Source: Clostridia bacterium UC5.1-1E11
GTDB lineage: Bacteria > Bacillota > Clostridia > Oscillospirales > Acutalibacteraceae
Assembly: GCA_001305115.1 (NCBI GenBank)
Contig: BCAA01000002.1
Span: 62,001 to 126,000 of the forward strand
Reading direction: 5' to 3'
DNA: 64,000 nucleotides
Numbering within the stretch: position 1 is the first letter of the stretch; each line of letters begins with the position of its first letter. Below are positions 31,603 through 40,251 of this stretch, piece after piece. The notes below the pieces were generated by a model that saw only the letters and a list, made by a program, of their open reading frames with translations, ran no database searches and had not been told where the DNA came from. The position numbers were made by a program, and so were the translations under genes.

Positions 31603-31639
31603 TGACAAAGACGATTAAAACCGGTCTTCTCCCGATCAT

Positions 31640-31666
31640 AAAAAACCGCCCTCTGGGCGGTTGGAA
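31640..31666 (-). terminator. Terminator downstream of Mn catalase
   Basis: On the minus strand CCGCCC and GGGCGG pair around a short loop and TTTTTTATG follows. It lies about 200 bases after the catalase stop. Confidence 0.7.
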
Positions 31667-31865
31667 ACGGAGGAACATCTGCGTAAGCGCGCCCCGGCTT
31701 GGAAAGGACTGTTAAAATGGAATTTCAAGGTTTTTACTATCTAAGTTTCACAAAGATTTTATAAATTCTAGTACCTTTTTAAAGAGCCGCACTGTAATCG
31801 ATTGGAGAATCGCCCAGGCCTATTTTTGATAAAAACATCCGCACATCTAAAGTTCTTCAGAATCT

Positions 31866-32531
31866 TTACTGCGTAAATTTGGGTGCAGTTACATTGTTGC
31901 CGGCAAAGGCGTTAGGACCCGGATTTGAGAGAGAGAAATACATCTTCGCCGCCTTGGTAGTGCCAAAGTCCTGGTTAGAACCACTCTCTTGCACTTCATT
32001 AAAGGCGTCCCGGAACATCTGGTTGTGTGCCTCCTCACGGTTCAGAAGAAAGTCGATGGTTTCTCTGACTTTTTTGTCCTCGATTTGGCGATACAGATAT
32101 TCATACACTACTTTGGCTCGCTGCTCCGAAGCAATATTGCTGAGAAGATCTGCACAGAGATCGCCGGTGACGGTGACATAATCCGCTGTCCAAGAGTAGC
32201 CTGATGCATTGATCAACCCAGGATTTAGCCCCAGCAAGACATGGGTTTCAATCTCCCCAGCCTGAACTTTGTCTGCTTCCACATCGTGCCCGTTGAGCAA
32301 ATGGATCGTTTGGGCTACCATCTCCATATGGCTTAACTCCTCGGCCGCAATATCCATGAATAAGTCCTTGATTTTGGGGTCTTTAATACGGAAACTTTGA
32401 GACATATACTGCATAGCAGCCTTCAATTCCCCGTTGCCACCGCCGAGCTGCTCTTGCAGCAGAGCTGCATACTGCGGGTTGGGACGTTCTATCTCTACAG
32501 GATGAAACAATTGCTTTTCGTGCTTAAACAA
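31866..32531 (-). CDS. Manganese catalase family protein
   Basis: A ferritin-like dimanganese catalase of about 221 residues, related to spore-coat CotJC and YdbD. Metal-site residues are visible in NGELKAAMQYM, IAAEELSHMEMVAQTI, ASEQRAKVVYEY and NREEAHNQMF. It would break down hydrogen peroxide without haem, useful for an anaerobe; a CotJC-type role in the spore coat is also possible. The frame opens at ATG 32549, but TTG 32531 (reading FKHEKQLFHPVEIERP) matches the usual family N-terminus and has a G-rich site 8 bases upstream, so it is preferred. It is followed by a terminator-like hairpin and appears monocistronic. Confidence 0.88.
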   Translation of the reverse strand: MFKHEKQLFHPVEIERPNPQYAALLQEQLGGGNGELKAAMQYMSQSFRIKDPKIKDLFMDIAAEELSHMEMVAQTIHLLNGHDVEADKVQAGEIETHVLLGLNPGLINASGYSWTADYVTVTGDLCADLLSNIASEQRAKVVYEYLYRQIEDKKVRETIDFLLNREEAHNQMFRDAFNEVQESGSNQDFGTTKAAKMYFSLSNPGPNAFAGNNVTAPKFTQ

Positions 32532-32923
32532 ACACACCACCCCTTTCATTTCGTTATGAGTAGAGTCTCCTTAAAGCTATAAAATTATTCATAAAAATGC
32601 TATCTAATTCTGTTTACCCAAGCCACCATAAAAACGGGAGATACGTGGATTATGCCTTTGCGAAACACCATAAAATCAAACATATACTTCTCATTATGAC
32701 TGCTTCTGGTAAAGCTATCATTCTAAAATAAAAAGGAACCTGTTTTTGATTACAATCAAAAACAGGTTCCTTTGCTGGGTTTACGTTACAAAAAAGCACC
32801 CGTCGTAAACGCGAACGCAAAGCTGTAATAAAGCAAAAACCCCAAACACGACTTACGCGTCGAGGTTCTCGACTGGTCGGAGTGGAATGATAGGCCTTGG
32901 AAAAATCCAGTAAAACCAGGAGT
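32532..32923. other. Intergenic region upstream of Mn catalase
   Basis: Contains a strong hairpin (32729-32775). At 32876-32886 TGGTCGGAGTG matches ten of eleven bases of the tRNA-Pro 3' end in the same orientation. Otherwise nothing recognisable. Confidence 0.5.
32729..32775. terminator. Strong bidirectional terminator
   Basis: AAAGGAACCTGTTTTTGAT and ATCAAAAACAGGTTCCTTT form a near-perfect stem with a 5-base loop. It lies between the small membrane protein gene, for which it serves as terminator on the minus strand, and Mn catalase. Confidence 0.85.
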
Positions 32924-33373
32924 TTATTGCCGGTAGATTAAGATGCTTTTCACCCAAGATAGCTTATTGTTTCTCTCCATAGGGACGTAAGCCGGATAGA
33001 TGAACCGTTGGATAGTCATCATTAATTTTTTCGTTCCATATAAGTCTGCACGCATCGCCTTAATTAAGTTAGTAAGTATTTTATCGTGTTCCTCACCGCT
33101 TATTGGTTGTGCCGATTCCTTTGCTGCGTCGTGAAACTGCATCAAAATACGGACGACCTCCGCACTGCCTACGAGTATCCGACGATTCTGAGCATCATCG
33201 AGTTCTCCGTCTTCACCTTTCATAAGCACATTATTACTAATCGCTTTTACATAATTTGTATAGTACTCTTCTTTGAGCTTACGCTCTTCAAATTTCAATT
33301 GACTTCTTTTCGTGAGATAATTTGTAATAACAGCAGTAAGTATCGCAACCAATGCACCGACAATAGCAACCAT
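32924..33373 (-). CDS. Small membrane-anchored protein of unknown function
   Basis: A 149-residue protein with one N-terminal helix (VAIVGALVAILTAVITNYL) followed by a charged, probably coiled-coil region (KRSQLKFEERKLKEEYY) and a helical C-terminal part with no family that I recognise. The open frame extends upstream to 33634, but that part overlaps the tRNA gene and its terminator and is not coding. ATG 33373 begins right at the membrane helix, although its ribosome site is weak. The gene sits alone between tRNA-Pro and a strong terminator, a position typical of integrated accessory genes. Confidence 0.6.
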   Translation of the reverse strand: MVAIVGALVAILTAVITNYLTKRSQLKFEERKLKEEYYTNYVKAISNNVLMKGEDGELDDAQNRRILVGSAEVVRILMQFHDAAKESAQPISGEEHDKILTNLIKAMRADLYGTKKLMMTIQRFIYPAYVPMERNNKLSWVKSILIYRQ

Positions 33374-33537
33374 AATTTCTGTATTTACTATGTCCCATCT
33401 TCTTATAACATAACCCCAGATAATGTTTGTACTATATCCTGTCCAACAAATCCTATCACTCAATTTTGTTTTGTAATAAACTATAGGACTTTGCCTTATT
33501 CGTTGTCCTGTAAACCCGCATATATCTGGGCATAGCA

Positions 33538-33570
33538 AAAGACCGCCGACAAAAGTCGACGGTCTCCTTA
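33538..33570 (-). terminator. Terminator of the tRNA-Pro gene
   Basis: On the minus strand GACCGTCGAC pairs with GTCGGCGGTC (one mismatch) across TTTT and is followed by TTTTGC, immediately 3' of the tRNA. Confidence 0.75.
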
Positions 33571-33573
33571 CAG

Positions 33574-33651
33574 TGGTCCGAGTGACAGGAGTTGAACCTG
33601 CGGCCTCTTGAACCCCATTCAAGCGCGCTACCAAAACTGCGCTACACCCGG
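33574..33651 (-). tRNA. tRNA-Pro (anticodon GGG)
   Basis: The minus strand folds as a tRNA. The acceptor CCGGGTG pairs with CACTCGG (one G-T pair), the discriminator is A and CCA is encoded. The D stem is GCGC/GCGC and the anticodon stem CTTGA/TCAAG has loop ATGGGGT with anticodon GGG. The T stem is GCAGG/CCTGT with loop TTCAACT. The D loop contains four T in a row where three are usual; this may be real or another homopolymer miscount. A terminator follows directly. Confidence 0.93.
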
Positions 33652-34062
33652 ATTTAGAACATTATTTATCATAGCATATATCCCATTAAAAAGCAAGAGT
33701 GAACTTGCGCATTTTGGATATTCTTAAGAATTTCAGGCGGTTTTCATCGCACAACTAAGTCTCTTCTCTGAGGTCCCGTTGAGAAGATAGACCGCCTCAC
33801 ATCGCAACATCCACGCCCTTTTCGGGACAAGTTCCCGAAATCATAGTAGTGACAGGGATACCCTGCAATTTGGTGGGGGCTGTCATTTGATATATCCCCA
33901 TTACAAATAAACAAACGGATATTGGTAATGGGGATAACTGTGATCAAACGGCAGCTTTAAAATGGCGGATGGTCCCTCTCGCTAATTGACTAATGAATAT
34001 TTTTAATAGGGACGTCGCCGCAAAAGGTAGGGTAACCCTACGAATACTCTCTTTGGTTTTCA
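33652..34062. other. Intergenic region with two strong inverted repeats
   Basis: No gene is seen. TTTCGGGA and TCCCGAAA (about 33818-33839) form an 8-bp hairpin with a 5-base loop. TATCCCCATTAC (about 33894-33905) and GTAATGGGGATA (about 33931-33942) form a perfect 12-bp inverted repeat around an AT-rich loop of about 25 bases. Neither has a T tract that would make it a simple terminator. Confidence 0.6.
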
Positions 34063-34491
34063 TTACTTTAATGGAGCTCCCGAAGCGTCGGTAAAGCTCC
34101 CACAAGCGATCATAATCAGGTCCACCAACCAACCGATTCCAAATACACCGCCGGTCAACAGATAGACGATACCGCTTCCAATCTTCCCCACATAAAACCG
34201 ATGGACGCCCAGTCCACCCAGAAAAATGCACAGCAACAACGCCACCCATCTGCTTGACGCAGAGATCACTTCCACATAAGGGGGAACGTTTAGCGGAGCA
34301 TCATACGGAGGCGGAGGTGAATTCCACTGTGACCCCTGATACGCATACGGAGGCGGCGCACTCTGTGGTCCCGGCGGGGGGCTATTCTGTTCGTAAGATG
34401 CCTGCTGTGGGGCGGTCTCCAAAGGCGCGCCACATTCCTTGCAAAAATGGGCTTCTATTGGATTATCAAACCCACATCTTGCACATTTCAT
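34063..34491 (-). CDS. Zinc-ribbon TM2-domain membrane protein
   Basis: A 142-residue protein. The first ~25 residues are a zinc ribbon ([19 protein letters not shown], two CxxC pairs). A proline/tyrosine-rich linker follows ([15 protein letters not shown]). The C-terminal TM2 domain has two helices ([20 protein letters not shown] and [20 protein letters not shown]) with the typical GxHRFYxG turn. TM2 proteins sit in the membrane with unknown function; the zinc ribbon faces the cytosol if the topology is normal. Intact, single-gene unit. Confidence 0.88.
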   Translation of the reverse strand: MKCARCGFDNPIEAHFCKECGAPLETAPQQASYEQNSPPPGPQSAPPPYAYQGSQWNSPPPPYDAPLNVPPYVEVISASSRWVALLLCIFLGGLGVHRFYVGKIGSGIVYLLTGGVFGIGWLVDLIMIACGSFTDASGAPLK

Positions 34492-34759
34492 ATTTAAAAC
34501 TCCTCACATCCAATCGATCGTTATATTCATCATACCATGCTGTGTGAAAGTATGTCAATCAAACAAAACCAAGCAACTCTTTCCAGTTCAGCTGCTATCA
34601 AGTTCCTCGCTTATTTTTTTACGAGTCTATCCAATCCATATGTCTATGAGATACAAAGTTCTGCGATTCTGCTAAAACATCTCCCTTTGCCCCACACAAA
34701 ACAAAAGGAGCGTCCCGGTTTCCCGAAACGCTCCCAAACCCCTGTGCAGGGTATCTCTC
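34492..34759. other. Intergenic region with the pckG terminator
   Basis: Between the TM2 gene start and the pckG stop. Apart from the terminator at 34697-34737 no feature is recognised. Confidence 0.5.
34697..34737 (-). terminator. Terminator of pckG
   Basis: On the minus strand GGGAGCGT pairs with ACGCTCC, with further pairing inside, and TTTTGTTTTGTG follows. It lies directly after the pckG stop. Confidence 0.8.
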
Positions 34760-36526
34760 TTATTTCTTGAGGTTTGCCTTGAGGGTATCCAGCTGATCGC
34801 GGAGTTCCTTCGGCAGCTTGTCGCCAAACTTCTTATAGAACTCTTCGATGCCCTCTGCCTCCTTGGACCACTGGTCGTTGTTGACTTCCAGGATGCTCTT
34901 GAGGGTGTCGATGCTGAAATCCAGTCCCTCCAGATTGATGTCCTCTGCATACGGTACATAGCCGATCGCCGTCTCCTGTGCGTCCACTTCACCCTCGCAG
35001 CGCTTGATGATCCACTCGAGAACACGGAGGTTGTCACCAAAGCCCGGCCAAATGAAGTTGCCGTTCTCGTCGAGACGGAACCAGTTGACGTTGAAGATCT
35101 TCGGAGCCTTGTCGCCCAGCTTCTGGCCCATTTCAATCCAGTGCTTGAAGTAGTCGCCCATATGATAACCGCAGAACGGCAGCATCGCCATCGGGTCACG
35201 ACGCACAACGCCGACCGCACCGGTCGCAGCAGCGGTTGTCTCGGAAGCCATGATGGAACCAACAAACACGCCGTTGTTCCAATCGCGGGACTGATACACC
35301 AGCGGAGTGGTCTGTGCACGGCGGCCGCCAAACACGATCGCGGAGATCGGCACACCAGCGCCATTCTCAAACTCAGAGCTAATGCACGGGCAATTCTTTG
35401 CAGGTGCAGTAAAGCGGCTGTTCGGATGCGCGCCCTTCTCGGTAGAGGTCTTTCCGTTCCACGGCTCGCCCTTCCAGTTCTCTGCATGCTCCGGCGGATT
35501 CTTATCCAGGCCTTCCCACCAGACCGTGTTGTCGTCGAGGTTATGCACAACGTTGGTGAAAATGGTCCCCTGACGGGTGGTATGCAGCGCGTTCGGGTTG
35601 GACTTTTCGTTGGTGCCCGGCGCTACGCCGAAGAAGCCATTCTCCGGGTTGATCGCCCACAGGCGGCCGTCCGGACCAATGCGCATCCAAGCAATGTCGT
35701 CGCCAACCGTCCAAACCTTGTAGCCCTTTGCTCTGTAGCCCTCCGGCGGAATCAGCATGGCCAGGTTGGTCTTGCCGCATGCGGACGGGAAAGCAGCGGT
35801 GATATATTTTACTTCGCCCTTCGGGTTCTCGAGACCCAGAATCAGCATATGCTCTGCCATCCAGCCCTCGGTCTTGCCCTGATAGGAAGCAATACGCAGT
35901 GCAAAGCACTTTTTGCCCAAGAGCACGTTCCCGCCGTAACCGGAATTCACGGAGATAATGGTATTGTCCTCCGGGAAGTGGCAAATATAGCGCTTCTCCT
36001 CATCGATGTTGCACTTGCAGTGCAAGCCGCGCACCCAGTCGTTGCTGTCGCCGAGAACTTCCCAAACCTTCTCACCTACGCGGGTCATGATGCTCATGTT
36101 CATGACAACATAGATGGAGTCGGTCAACTCTACGCCGATCTTTGCAAACGGAGAGCCGATCGGGCCCATGGAATACGGGATCACGTACATTGTGCGGCCC
36201 TTATAGCTGTCCTTCGCAATGTCGAACAGCATCTTATAAGCAGCCTGCGGCTCCATCCAGTTGTTGGTGGGGCCTGCGTCTTCTTCCTTGCGGGAGCAGA
36301 TATACGTTCTGCCTTCTACACGAGCTACGTCGTTCACGGCGGTGCGGTGCAGATAGCAGCCCGGCAACTTTTCCTCGTTGAGCTTAATCATCTCACCTGT
36401 GGAGCAAGCCTCCGCGCGCAGCTGGTTGAGCTGTTCCTCAGAGCCGTCAATCCACATAACCTTGTCCGGATTGACAAGCTTTTTCATGTTTTCAATCCAA
36501 TTCAAGACGGATTCATTTTTTGTCAT
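34760..36526 (-). CDS. pckG: Phosphoenolpyruvate carboxykinase, GTP-dependent
   Basis: A 588-residue enzyme of the GTP class that interconverts oxaloacetate + GTP with phosphoenolpyruvate + CO2 + GDP. It is intact. The kinase P-loop with the reactive cysteine is AAFPSACGKTNLAML near residue 250. GDDIAWM (metal site), NPENGFFGVAPGT and the C-terminal GTP-binding NWFRLDENGNF region are present. ATG 36526 has GGAAGGAG upstream. It has its own promoter and terminator. In fermentative Clostridia it may run in the anaplerotic direction. The GTP type, rather than the ATP type, helps to narrow the lineage. Confidence 0.97.
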   Translation of the reverse strand: MTKNESVLNWIENMKKLVNPDKVMWIDGSEEQLNQLRAEACSTGEMIKLNEEKLPGCYLHRTAVNDVARVEGRTYICSRKEEDAGPTNNWMEPQAAYKMLFDIAKDSYKGRTMYVIPYSMGPIGSPFAKIGVELTDSIYVVMNMSIMTRVGEKVWEVLGDSNDWVRGLHCKCNIDEEKRYICHFPEDNTIISVNSGYGGNVLLGKKCFALRIASYQGKTEGWMAEHMLILGLENPKGEVKYITAAFPSACGKTNLAMLIPPEGYRAKGYKVWTVGDDIAWMRIGPDGRLWAINPENGFFGVAPGTNEKSNPNALHTTRQGTIFTNVVHNLDDNTVWWEGLDKNPPEHAENWKGEPWNGKTSTEKGAHPNSRFTAPAKNCPCISSEFENGAGVPISAIVFGGRRAQTTPLVYQSRDWNNGVFVGSIMASETTAAATGAVGVVRRDPMAMLPFCGYHMGDYFKHWIEMGQKLGDKAPKIFNVNWFRLDENGNFIWPGFGDNLRVLEWIIKRCEGEVDAQETAIGYVPYAEDINLEGLDFSIDTLKSILEVNNDQWSKEAEGIEEFYKKFGDKLPKELRDQLDTLKANLKK

Positions 36527-36572
36527 AAATGTTCTCCTTCCGGCCCAATGGCCATATTACGTTACTGATTAA

Positions 36573-36601
36573 AGTATAGTACATCGTTTGAAAAATATCA
36601 A
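36573..36601 (-). promoter_or_regulatory. Promoter of pckG
   Basis: On the minus strand TTGATA (36596-36601) and TATACT (36573-36578) are 17 bases apart, about 47 bases upstream of the pckG start. Each matches consensus at five of six positions. Confidence 0.78.
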
Positions 36602-36663
36602 TTAAAAATTTGTGAATACATGGCCTTTTTTGAAAATTCCTGCAAGTTTCCTAGGAATCCCCT

Positions 36664-37698
36664 TCATCTTCTTGGGTTCTGTTGGGCTTGCGGCCCCTGA
36701 ATCGGCATTTCTGCGCAAGCATTCAGGTCCAATCCGGCGGTATGCCCCGCCAAATACTCATAGTATCCCTGCGCTCCCACCATGGCCGCATTGTCGCCGC
36801 AGAGGTTCAACGCCGGTTTATACAAATTCCAGCCAGACCGGCTGCACTCCTCTTCCAGCCGGCGGCGCAAGAGAGAGTTGGCCGAAACGCCTCCGGCGAT
36901 CACCAGTTTTTTCGCGCCGCTCTCCTGCGCCGCCTTTACAAAGTTTTGCACCAGACAGTCCACTACCGCTTTACGGAACGAAGCCGCAAGATCCGGGATC
37001 GGCAGTTCCTCTCCTTTCTGCTTCGCATTGTGAATCAGGTTGATCACCGCCGTCTTCAGGCCGGAAAAACTGAAATCATAGGGTGCACCGTCCACTTTTG
37101 GATGGGGAAGCCGGAATGCTTCCGGGTTTCCCTCCTCCGCAATCCGATCCATCTCTACGCCCCCGGGATACGGCATTCCCATCGCGCGCGCCGCTTTGTC
37201 AAAGGCTTCGCCCGCTGCATCGTCCCGGGTACGCCCAATGACACGCAAATCCGTGTATCCCTTTACTTCGACTATGTGCGTGTGTCCCCCAGACACCACC
37301 AAACATAAGAAAGGCGGCTCCAGTTCCGGCGATGTGATGTAGTTGGCGGCGATATGCGAGCGAAGATGATGAACCGGGATCAACGGCTTCTTTGCCGAAA
37401 GCGACAGCCCCTTTGCAAAGTTGACCCCCACCAGGAGGGCCCCGATCAATCCGGGGGCATAGGTCACTGCGATTGCATCGACCTCTTCGAGCGTCACCCC
37501 TGCGTCGTCCAGCGCCTTTTGCGTAACCGGAACCACCGCCTCGGAATGCCGGCGCGAGGCAATTTCCGGCACCACGCCCCCGTATAATTTATGTTCCTCT
37601 ACCTGCGAGGCTATCACCGACGAAAGGACATGCCTTCCGTCCTCCACGACCGCTGCTGCAGTCTCATCGCAAGAACTCTCCAATGCCAAAATTCTCAT
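36664..37698 (-). CDS. tsaD: tRNA N6-adenosine threonylcarbamoyltransferase
   Basis: A 344-residue intact TsaD (Kae1/YgjD family). With TsaB and TsaE it transfers the threonylcarbamoyl group to A37 of ANN-decoding tRNAs. The opening LALESSCDETAAAVVEDG and the metal-binding HHLRSHIAAN near residue 110 are present, as are VVSGGHTHIVEV and the late IAGGVSANSLLR. Start ATG 37698 follows AAGGGGGAAG. It lies 12 bases after rimI on the same strand. tsaB and tsaE, often adjacent, are not in the window. Confidence 0.97.
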   Translation of the reverse strand: MRILALESSCDETAAAVVEDGRHVLSSVIASQVEEHKLYGGVVPEIASRRHSEAVVPVTQKALDDAGVTLEEVDAIAVTYAPGLIGALLVGVNFAKGLSLSAKKPLIPVHHLRSHIAANYITSPELEPPFLCLVVSGGHTHIVEVKGYTDLRVIGRTRDDAAGEAFDKAARAMGMPYPGGVEMDRIAEEGNPEAFRLPHPKVDGAPYDFSFSGLKTAVINLIHNAKQKGEELPIPDLAASFRKAVVDCLVQNFVKAAQESGAKKLVIAGGVSANSLLRRRLEEECSRSGWNLYKPALNLCGDNAAMVGAQGYYEYLAGHTAGLDLNACAEMPIQGPQAQQNPRR

Positions 37699-37710
37699 AT
37701 ACTTCCCCCT

Positions 37711-38166
37711 TTATTGAACTCCCATCGCCTGCCGGGTCAAAAGCAACGCATCTTCATGGTTATTCTCATAAAAGTTTTTGCGCACACCGGCCTTGGCAAA
37801 CCCTAATTTTTCATATAAAGCAATTGCGGATGTATTGGACATCCGTACCTCCAGGGTGATAAACTCCCCACAGTGTTCCTCCATCCACGCAATCATCCGC
37901 TTTACCAACTGTTCTCCAATTCCCTGGCGGCGGGCGGATGGCCGCACTGCAACCAAATCCACATAACATTCTCCACAGACGGCGTGCATCCCAGCAAATC
38001 CCAGGCAATAGCCTTCTTTCTCCGCCACCCAAAAGTGCGCGGTATCACAGGAAAGTTCCGCCGCCAGCCCTTCCCGGCTCCACGGCATTGCGAAACAGAG
38101 CTGGCTGATCTCCGCCAATTCGTCCAGGTGGCGCTCTTCCATCGATACAATTTGAATCGTACTCAT
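37711..38166 (-). CDS. rimI: Ribosomal-protein-alanine N-acetyltransferase
   Basis: A 151-residue GNAT acetyltransferase that typically acetylates the N-terminal alanine of ribosomal protein S18. The acetyl-CoA loop is VRPSARRQGIGEQLVKRM, and the conserved strand-helix FITLEVRMSNTSAIALYEKLGF is complete. ATG 38166 is preferred over a longer frame opening at 38331, because GGGGGTGA lies upstream and its ATGA overlaps the stop of the preceding gene by 4 bases, a sign of translational coupling. Adjacency to tsaD is the common arrangement in Firmicutes and supports the RimI call over other GNAT roles. Confidence 0.93.
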   Translation of the reverse strand: MSTIQIVSMEERHLDELAEISQLCFAMPWSREGLAAELSCDTAHFWVAEKEGYCLGFAGMHAVCGECYVDLVAVRPSARRQGIGEQLVKRMIAWMEEHCGEFITLEVRMSNTSAIALYEKLGFAKAGVRKNFYENNHEDALLLTRQAMGVQ

Positions 38167-39334
38167 GCAGTCACCCCCGCGGGACGCTGCACCGGACTGT
38201 TGGAGAGCAGGTCCCAGAGGTGCTTTGCAAGCAAAATCAGGTTGATGAACACTGCAACCGCCAGAAGCTGCTGTGGATAATATGCCAGCCCGAAGAGATA
38301 ATTGGCGGTAGCACAGGCGGACGCCCCGCACATAATCGCCGCTGTATAGACCTTCTTCGGGAAATAAAATGCAAAGATCACACTGACAATGTCCGCCAGA
38401 AAATAATACCGTTCGTGCATGTGCGGCAGGATAAATGGCAGTAAAATTGCAAACAGCAGCCCCATTGTCACAAGAATCTCCGGTGTGATCACATACGGCT
38501 TTCGATACAACACATAGAGCAACATCAATACCACTCCGCCTGCAAAAATAACGCCGGCCTTTCCGAGCGGCTCAGAAGCGACATTCCCCAAAAAAGCATA
38601 CAGGTTTGGAATGGACATACACAGGCTCGTGTAAAGCTTTGATTGGGATACGTACACGGTCAGCAGATCCCAAAGATTCCTCCCCATAATTGCAGCTGGT
38701 ATAATTGATAAAATATATACAGCGGGGATAATCAGTAAGCTGTGAAATTTGACTTTTCTCTTCAAGAACAGCAGCAGCAAGAGCGGTGCAAAAAAGATCG
38801 CCTGTAGCTTTAATACAAACGAGATGGCAAACGCCAACACCGCACGGTTCGGGCGATCGATGAGAAAGTAATACAGGCACGCCACCAGCGCGCTGGTGAA
38901 CATTGCATCGCACTGCGCCCATGCTGCGGAATTCAGCACCACTGTGGGCAAGAAGAGGACCACAGCGTAAGCCATCATCCCATGGGGCCTCCCAGGATAC
39001 CGAAGCCATACAATCCGCATTACATAATAAGCCAAGACGAAATCGGCTGCACAGGATACCAATTTTATCAGATAGAGATCCTGCCACGGCAAATAGGTCA
39101 AGAGCGCTAAAATATAAAAGTAAGGCGGCATATAATCGCCAATATTCATCCCAATCGCCGCCAGGCCGCCATTTTCTTTCAATGTGGCAAACCATCCCTG
39201 TAAAAACTGATGATAATCGTTTGATTCAATGGGAAAGAGATAGAACCGTGTCAGCAGTGCGGCAGCTGAAATCAAAAAAGAAACAGCACATCTTCCCACT
39301 GGATTTCATTCCGTGTATGTGTTGCAGCGTTCAA
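38163..39334 (-). pseudogene. Multi-pass membrane glycosyltransferase (GT-C type), frameshifted at the N-terminus
   Basis: About 390 residues with ten or so hydrophobic helices. NDYHQFLQGWFATLKENGG and GDYMPPYFYILALLTYLP near the N-terminus fit the first extracytoplasmic loop of GT-C mannosyl/glucosyltransferase-like enzymes that use polyprenyl-phosphate sugars; LPHMHERYYFLADI late in the chain fits the same group. An in-frame ATG exists at 39299, but a better start is TTG 39334 with GAAGGGAG upstream. That frame joins over the A6 run at 39274-39279 (one base missing) to give TRNEIQWEDVLFLFLISAAALL. Coupled to rimI by a 4-base overlap. The substrate is unknown. Confidence 0.72.
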
Positions 39335-39360
39335 GCGCACCCGCTCCCTTCGATCTGGAT

Positions 39361-40176
39361 TCAAGGATTTCGCTGATAAACTAAGAAGTGGAATTCGATC
39401 TGTGTATCCAGCTGCTGCGTCTGGCGCAGATGTTCGCTTCCCTCCGCTCCTGTCTTCCAATAGTATGGGGTCATAGCAAACAGGTTTTGAATCGTTTGAT
39501 AATCCACGATGGTGATTTCTTTTGTGACAACCGTCCTCTGTAAAAATGCAAATCCCGCATATTCTGTATCCTTATATGTATTCTCATACGGATGCTCATA
39601 CAGAATTTCCTTGAGGCCATAGAGATGCTTCTCCCCTGGGACCGCTAAAATCAGATGACCACCCGGTTTTATCACGCGTGCCAATTCCCCTGGAACGATT
39701 GGCGCAAACACGTTCACCACCAAATCAGCGCCTGCTTCTGCAAAAGGAATTCCGAAGCTGCTACCCACCGCAAACGCAATCCCCCGGTATTTCTTTGCCG
39801 CAGCCCGTACCGCACATTTCGATATATCAAATCCAAATACCCGCGCGTGTTCTCCAAGCGCTTCTGCCAGGCGTCCCGTATAATATCCTTCGCCACAACC
39901 CGCATCTAGCACGACAGGCGATTCGAAAGGTTCTGTGTACTGCAAAGCCAACCGATTTAGTTCCTCGCTGAAAGGCTGATACAGTCCAGTCTCCAGAAAA
40001 GCGCGCCGGGCAGAAACCATCTGTTTGTTGTCTCCAGGATCTTTGGAATGCTTTTTATTGGGCGCCAGAAGATAAACATATCCCTCTTTTGCCAAATCGT
40101 AACTGTGACCCTTTGGACAGGAATAGGTCCTTTCCCCTCTCTGTAACAAATCCCCGCATACAGGACAGATGAACAA
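39361..40176 (-). CDS. RlmA-type 23S rRNA (guanine-N1) methyltransferase
   Basis: A 271-residue AdoMet-dependent methyltransferase with an N-terminal zinc finger (FICPVCGDLLQRGERTYSCPKGHSYD), the layout of RlmA (G745) and TlrB (G748) enzymes. DLAKEGYVYLL follows as in that family. The AdoMet site is VLDAGCGEGYYTGRL near residue 90, then VFGFDISKCAVRAAAKKY. It methylates a guanine in helix 35 of 23S rRNA; which guanine (745 or 748) cannot be decided, and TlrB-like members give tylosin-type resistance. It lies 75 bases after polA and 26 bases before the membrane glycosyltransferase, probably one transcript. Confidence 0.85.
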   Translation of the reverse strand: MFICPVCGDLLQRGERTYSCPKGHSYDLAKEGYVYLLAPNKKHSKDPGDNKQMVSARRAFLETGLYQPFSEELNRLALQYTEPFESPVVLDAGCGEGYYTGRLAEALGEHARVFGFDISKCAVRAAAKKYRGIAFAVGSSFGIPFAEAGADLVVNVFAPIVPGELARVIKPGGHLILAVPGEKHLYGLKEILYEHPYENTYKDTEYAGFAFLQRTVVTKEITIVDYQTIQNLFAMTPYYWKTGAEGSEHLRQTQQLDTQIEFHFLVYQRNP

Positions 40177-40213
40177 TTTCCTGCACCCTCCTCGCCTTGT
40201 GATTTTTTCTGAC

Positions 40214-40248
40214 GGCTCGGCGCCGGCCGGGCGGCCAAGCGCCCAGCC
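40214..40248. repeat. GC-rich long hairpin between polA and the rlmA-like gene
   Basis: GGCTCGGCGC and GCGCCCAGCC pair with one mismatch and enclose GGCC-GGGC-GGCC, making one continuous 35-base hairpin. There is no T tract, so it is not a standard terminator. It may be a simple relative of the GC-rich palindromic elements at 56123 and 62412. Confidence 0.6.
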
Positions 40249-40251
40249 TAG

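Noticed and set aside
33374-33634. N-terminal extension of the small membrane protein
   Set aside because: It would run through the tRNA-Pro gene and its terminator; the ATG at 33373 begins at the membrane helix.
35141-36568. 475-codon open frame on the + strand opposite pckG
   Set aside because: Antisense shadow of a fully conserved PEP carboxykinase; no family resemblance and no ribosome site.
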